Source: Cyathus striatus
Lineage: Eukaryota > Basidiomycota > Agaricomycetes > Agaricales > Nidulariaceae
Assembly: GCA_025738555.1 (NCBI GenBank)
Contig: JAOVFP010000004.1
Location: 2,914,001 to 2,978,000 of the forward strand
Length of the DNA stretch: 64,000 nucleotides
Direction: 5' to 3'
In this document: positions 59,198-64,000 of the stretch, one piece after another
Position numbering within the stretch: position 1 is the stretch's first letter
Layout: each line of letters starts with the position of its first letter
Translations under genes and position numbers: made by a program
The notes under the pieces: model-generated
What the model was told of the DNA's origin: nothing
The model's input: the letters and a program-made list of their open reading frames with translations, nothing else
Databases searched by the model: none

Positions 59198-60433
59198 ATG
59201 CCTTCCCTCACAGTAAAACATGGTCTTACATACTTTTACACCGACAACGGTGCTCCAAACGCTCAAAATTACAAAACAATGATTATTATTCACGGACATA
59301 CCTTTCACAGTGGTGAGTTTCGGTATGTGACTGCATACATCATACATAATAGTTGCACAGGTGCATTCCAGAGGCTGAATCCCGTGGCCACTGCTAAAGG
59401 ACTCAGACTTATCTGCTTGAATCGTCGTGAATATCCTGGGTCGACTTCATTTACTCAAGAAGAAATTAAAACTCTCAACGACGGAAGTGAAACAGAGCGC
59501 GAAAACCTGTTGGCTCAACAGGGAGTTGAACATGCTCTATTTGTGGATGGCATCATTAAAGAGTGTGAGTTGCCGAAAGAGGGAGGTGTAATTATTGCTG
59601 GCTGGTCACTTGGAAATCTCTTTCTTCTCTCTATATTGGCGTCAATCTCCTCCCTCCCGTTTGAGGTTCAGGAGAGGTTGACGACGCACCTAACCAGAGC
59701 TATTTTATGGGGTACGACAGGATTATTCATGTTCCCCAAAGCTTTACTAATACCATGGACTTTAGATCCTCCTTCCCAAGTCATTGGGGCAAAAAACCCA
59801 GAAGGCGCCTATCATCCACTTTGGGATATGAATTTAGCACCGGAAGCACGTGGACAGGCGTTTGGTGTCTGGGTAAGTCTCCGGTGGTCTCATTCAATTT
59901 ACTGTTGAATGTAGACAAAGGAAACCATAGTGTGCGAGCTATTGGAAACATGGGGATTTATCGGCTAGAGATATGAGTCAACTCAAACAACGCGAGCCAG
60001 AGACTACCAAGACCGCAACCATCCTCAGAATGTCTCCTGAAGAGCTGGGTGCTATCACCGATTTTGCGCCTGGAGGAAAGTGGGAGACAGCAGTCTGCGA
60101 GCCGTATTACTATGATATTCTAATGAGGCTGACCAAAAAGGCTATATATAGCCCACTCATTAGAGCAGCCTGGAATAAGTTATCCGTGTGGAATATGTAT
60201 GGAGATGCCAACACATGGAATGTCATATATGCCGTTTGGGTCCTGGAAGATTTACAGAAAGAATCAAACGCGAAGGAGCCTCTTATTAACTTCAAGTTGG
60301 TAGAGGGTGCTAATCATTTCGTGAGTGTTGACTAGGATCGATTTCATGCATGTTCTGAAAACACGGTGCATAGTTCATGTGGGACGAGCCTGAGAGAGCA
60401 ATGGACTGCTTGCAGCAGTGCGTAGAGGTTTAG
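59198..60433 (+). CDS. Alpha/beta hydrolase B (tandem pair)
   Basis: Five exons (59198-59312, 59361-59711, 59766-59872, 59931-60320, 60374-60433) join in frame to 340 residues. Motifs parallel hydrolase A: MIIIHGHTFHS, LICLNRREYPGST, nucleophile elbow IAGWSLGN, SYWKHGDLSARDMSQL, and the His in EGANHF. The last exon is easily missed because reading through the donor gives a stop after four codons. Splicing at 60321-60373 adds FMWDEPERAMDCLQQCVEV, equivalent in length to the last exon of gene A. It probably arose by an old local duplication. Substrate unknown. Confidence 0.88.
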
Positions 60434-60681
60434 ATCAATGAATCCAAGCTTGCGTAGCGATCAAAACGTGTCTATTTAGATAAGTATAGTAGTTGGAGTT
60501 GTATAAAGTTTGCAGAATAATTTACATATGTTAAAATGCTGTGATGTCAAGAATACAAATTGCGTACACCATTTAACTTAGTTACTTAAATATCAAAGGA
60601 GAGTGGTAGCTGTAAAGTATCGTTGCACCACTTGGCAAGAACAGCAAAACTTCAAGCGAGAGAATAGACACCATAAACGCA

Positions 60682-61575
60682 CTAGAACACGCCCTCCCCC
60701 GCTTCCACCTTCTTCACTTGCAAGCTCCTCGCCCTAGCTTCAATAATACCAATGGGCTTCACCGGCCTTGCCCATCCGACAGGCAGTCTCTCCTCACCTA
60801 ACCACTGCCTCACCTTCTGTACAGGCACAACAGCGCTCAAATCGCCTCTCTGTGAGTCCTCATGTTCGCCCATTGCCATCCAAAGCAACCCACACTCCCC
60901 GCAAGCGATCTCCTCGTGGATTGTGTCCAGGGGCTTCGTTAAGCTCTTCCTCCGCCATGCCTGAACACGTGCGAGATCTGCCAATGTAAACCCGTCCCTG
61001 TCACGTGATTTAGTGTGAGGGGAGGCGAGGAGAGCTGCAAGGAGAGCTGGATCGGGGGAGGAGGACGGCTTCCCGTCTGGGTGCACTAGGGAGCCGTCAT
61101 GTGCTATATGGAGGAATCCAGTGCGTTTTGAGAGGGCGGAGAGGTCGAGCGTCCAGCGCGGTATTAACTGGGAGATAATACGTCTATAAAGGGGTGCAGA
61201 TGGGTCCGCTGGGATGCGACTGAGGCGACCACAGGCGAGAAAGCCGACTAGGGCTAGAAGAATGCTTAGGACGTATGTAAAGTTGTACACCTGGGTTATT
61301 GAGTGGATGAGCGTCGGAAGTGTTATATGAGTGCCTGAGCGCGGACTGGTGGCTTTGAATTAGAACAAAGTCACACACGTATAGATAAGGACGTACAGGT
61401 ACCCGTGGTTCGCAAGCGCGTTGAGTGCTGGACAGGGGGAACGACTGTCTCTAACAGTAGCGGGAGCATATGCGTGTGGATCATTGAGTCCTTTCATGGA
61501 GTCTTTCTCCCATGCGCTATATGCATATGATGTTATGTCGGAACCAATCGCCACCGTGTTTTTCCGTGAAGGCAT
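60682..61575 (-). CDS. Heme-thiolate (chloroperoxidase/UPO-type) peroxidase-like protein with altered active site
   Basis: Two exons (61397-61575 and 60682-61345, intron 61346-61396) give 280 residues. The proximal heme-thiolate motif SPCPALNALANHGYLPRSG is intact, with the Cys ligand. The distal motif, normally EHD or EGD with a catalytic Glu, reads HIAHDGSLVHPDG, so Ala replaces the Glu (codon GCA). Later segments DGFTLADLARVQAWRR and GEHEDSQRGD fit the family. There is no N-terminal signal peptide, but a hydrophobic stretch (VLSILLALVGFLACG) lies after the PCP motif. Family members use hydrogen peroxide to halogenate or oxygenate organic substrates. Without the acid-base Glu this protein may be inactive or have another role. 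Confidence 0.85.
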
Positions 61576-62684
61576 GGGGAAACAGAAGTGTTATGCGGTG
61601 GTCTGAGGGAAGCTAGGAAGCTGTAATGACTGTACCGTGAATAATTCATGCTTTATATGCATTCCGGTAATGAGACACCTGGACAACGATCCCTGGATCA
61701 TTGATCTTGATTGATATCTCGTGCAGAGGATTGTACAGAAACGGAACCTACATGCTTATTCCCTCCGGGCCCGAAGCAACCGAGGATTCTGGTTATCCTC
61801 TCTCTCTGGACAGCAATCAAAGATAACTTTGAAGGCTGTGATGACACTTAATGCACGAAGGAATAGCTATTTGAAGCTAATTTTGACGTGGACTGAACTA
61901 GTACCCAAGAACTTTAAGGCTAAAGATGCTGCGCCCGCGTTCAAATATGCTTGATTTGAGTAAGATGCGCCCGGGTAGCACAAAGGAAAAACATGTGTTG
62001 TTCTTCTCAGAGTCTGGAGGCGAAAAAATTGGTACATCGTGGCATTTGTACACACATTCTTTGCGTCATTGGGTCAAGTCTTAGAGCAAGCGAACGTCAT
62101 GAGGTGGGGTAACTATGCCAGCTTCAACACGATGCTGCAAGCACAGGCAACAATATTAAATTGAGCGCCCTGCAGGTTGGAGAGAGAAGTACAATACATA
62201 CCATACCGTCTCTCCGTCACCATGCCTCCAAGGCTCCAACATGCTTCTTCACCACAATCACCCATGAATGTTGTACCTGAGAACCATGATTGATTATATT
62301 GTGAATGATTGCCATAGTACACCAGTGAGGCCCACTGCATGAAAGGAAAAAATCAACGAAAAAGAACAACACAGGTGAGGGACTGCATTCCGGTGTTGTG
62401 CCAACCATCATCGGCAGTGAGTGATAGAGCCTCTTGATAAACAAATAACAACAATGCATGCACAGCATTGAAACGCGCTGAAAGCCTGAAACATGAAGCT
62501 TGAGAACTGTTCGTGCTTTGCAAACCTTATCATTCGCCAAGAATCACTAAATTTAAAATATTTCGTATTCCAACTCAATCCTAATCGACATGATAGTACA
62601 ACAACAGTGAGGCCTGCGCCATGGGAAGATTGCGATTGATTTATGGCAGTTCTTGGGACAAGAGCATCAAGTATAGATCATGTA
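61576..62684. other. Intergenic
   Basis: Between the peroxidase start and the OPT gene end. No coding signature recognised on either strand. Confidence 0.4.
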
Positions 62685-64000
62685 TCATGTCAATCTTAAG
62701 CAGTAATCAGGATTTCCAGTGGGATTCTAAATATAACCATAAGATCATCTAAAGATGAACAGGATAACAGTGGAATTCTCACAAGAGCCCAATTCGGCAT
62801 GTTGATCACCTTTCCGCTACCTCCACCAACTGCAAAGGTAAAAACGAATACCATCACCTAGTATATTACTTATTAGAATCACTACGCAATACTCGATGCA
62901 GCTATAGAATTACCTGAGTACCACCGTCAAGAGCAGCGGAAAGGAGGAAATTGTACTTCCTGAACCAGCGAGGACGGTACTTGCGTAAGTAGTATTGCGA
63001 AAATACCGACAAACAGAACGTGGTAAACACGGAACTGTTGATACCAACACTAAGGTATCCCAAAGTCCCTTAGAGACAGAACAGTAAGGATAAATATATA
63101 TTAAAAGACCGGTGATCTACTCACAGCAAAGGATGGGAGTGATGACATTCTTAGCTCCAAGCTTGGGATAATAGCGATGGATAAGCCAGAATGGCACAGG
63201 AACAGCTAGACCAATAATTATAGAAAATGGCACAATCTAGCAACCGTCTTAATGAAAGACATCGGTGAATTCAACTCATTACTCACAGCATACCGTCCGC
63301 CCGGGGCAAACAAAAGGTTTCCAAGGGCTCCCCATGATACAGCGTCGCTATTAAAGCTCTGCAAATACGTTCAGCCCGATCTACGGAGATGCTCTGAGAA
63401 CTCGCTTGCATACCTGAACTTGTTGACCAGACCACTAATAATTAGTCAGAAAAGAGTCAGCTGATACTTAACATTGGAGGGGAAGCGCTTACAATATTTG
63501 ATCCTTGAACGTCCAATAAAATCTCTCTATGGCTAGAAATGATTACTTTCATAATGATGTAATTTAGTAGTCCGCCCTAGTAGTAATGTAAAAACCGAAA
63601 TGTGGAAAGAGAGGAAATAAATTCGACTAACGATGATAGCGCCGAGGCATTGAACTGTGAAAGTTACTCTGGGTGGAAGCTTAGTGTACTGCCCCTAATA
63701 ATTATGATGCGATGTAAGCATGTTATAGAGAATGTACAACGAATTAAGACACACCATCTTCAAGTCCCTAATCAAACCACGGGCCTGGTCCAGAGTATTG
63801 TATCCATATAGCGTGAAATACATGTTGGTCTGTGGACTTCCTGGAAGTATAGCGGCACCGAGAATCTACAATGATACATATTAGGTACATTATTATGCAC
63901 CCTGACGAGCGTGTGGGCATACTTGAATAAGATTTTGTACGTTTGGTACGAAACCTGCAAGTATAAAATTAATCTTAGATCCCTGTATTTTCCAAGCACA
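62685..64000 (-). CDS. Oligopeptide transporter (OPT family), 3' part
   Basis: Proton-coupled small-peptide importer of the plasma membrane, multi-pass. The gene enters from the right edge and ends at the TGA 62685-62687. Short exons read FVPNVQNL, ILGAAILPGSPQTNMYFTLY, GYNTLDQARGLIRDLKM, GQYTKLPPRVTFTVQCLGA, SSHREILLDVQGSN, then GALGNLLFAPGGRYA-like sequence, VPFWLIHRYYPKLGAKNVI, RKYNFLLSAALDGGTQ, VMVFVFTFAVGGGSGKVI and MPNWAL. The last exon encodes NPTGNPDYC, the usual OPT ending. Introns are about 50-60 bp. The N-terminal half lies outside the window. The motif order is diagnostic for OPT rather than for PTR/POT peptide transporters. Confidence 0.9.

Noticed and set aside
1..64000. CRISPR arrays, rRNA genes, convincing tRNA genes
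   Set aside because: No regularly spaced direct repeats, rRNA-like conserved blocks or foldable cloverleaf were found; a eukaryotic nuclear region is not expected to hold CRISPR.

Overview
The window is fungal nuclear DNA, almost certainly from a mushroom-forming basidiomycete (Agaricomycetes). Genes are split by many 48-70 bp GT-AG introns. The gene content is typical of a wood or litter decayer: an AA9 lytic polysaccharide monooxygenase and a DUF1996 protein, each ending in a CBM1 cellulose-binding module, a short tyrosinase, a heme-thiolate peroxidase-like protein, an oligopeptide transporter and a DUF6534 membrane protein. A NACHT-type NLR and a chromodomain-bearing Ty3/Gypsy retrotransposon of Tf1/sushi type fit the same picture. 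I rebuilt the exons by reading splice sites and checking that the phases close.

Layout. 1-1352: 5' part of a NACHT NLR (minus strand, cut by the window edge). 1.4-5.8 kb: no clear gene; a strand-asymmetric purine/pyrimidine tract with diverged tandem units. 5.8-13.2 kb (all minus): F-box protein, frameshifted tyrosinase-tail duplicate, GPI13/PIG-O, complete tyrosinase. 13.9-18.9 kb: a DUF1996-CBM1 gene interrupted by two terminal-inverted-repeat elements. 21.3-23.7 kb: six-exon membrane protein. 25.4-26.9 kb: nine-exon AA9-CBM1 gene. 27.5-31.2 kb: two single-exon genes for lysine/serine-rich, probably disordered nuclear proteins; a relative of the first lies at 47.4-48.9 kb.

The centre is rich in mobile DNA. 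A complete 8.2-kb LTR retrotransposon (32717-40875, minus orientation) has 5-bp target duplications, near-identical LTRs, an 11-nt self-priming match and an extra antisense reading frame. A 1.7-kb element (44448-46153) has 212-bp inverted repeats and a 9-bp target duplication and encloses a truncated RecQ-like helicase; it resembles a Pack-MULE. A third inverted-repeat element occupies 49514-52053.

The right end carries a DUF6534-like gene, an isoprenylcysteine methyltransferase-like gene, a tandem pair of alpha/beta hydrolases, a peroxidase-like gene with an altered acid-base position, and the 3' part of an OPT transporter that runs off the window. The extracellular enzymes (tyrosinase, DUF1996-CBM1, AA9-CBM1) lie within 15 kb of each other and are plausibly part of the same wood-decay secretome, but nothing in the sequence shows that they are co-regulated.
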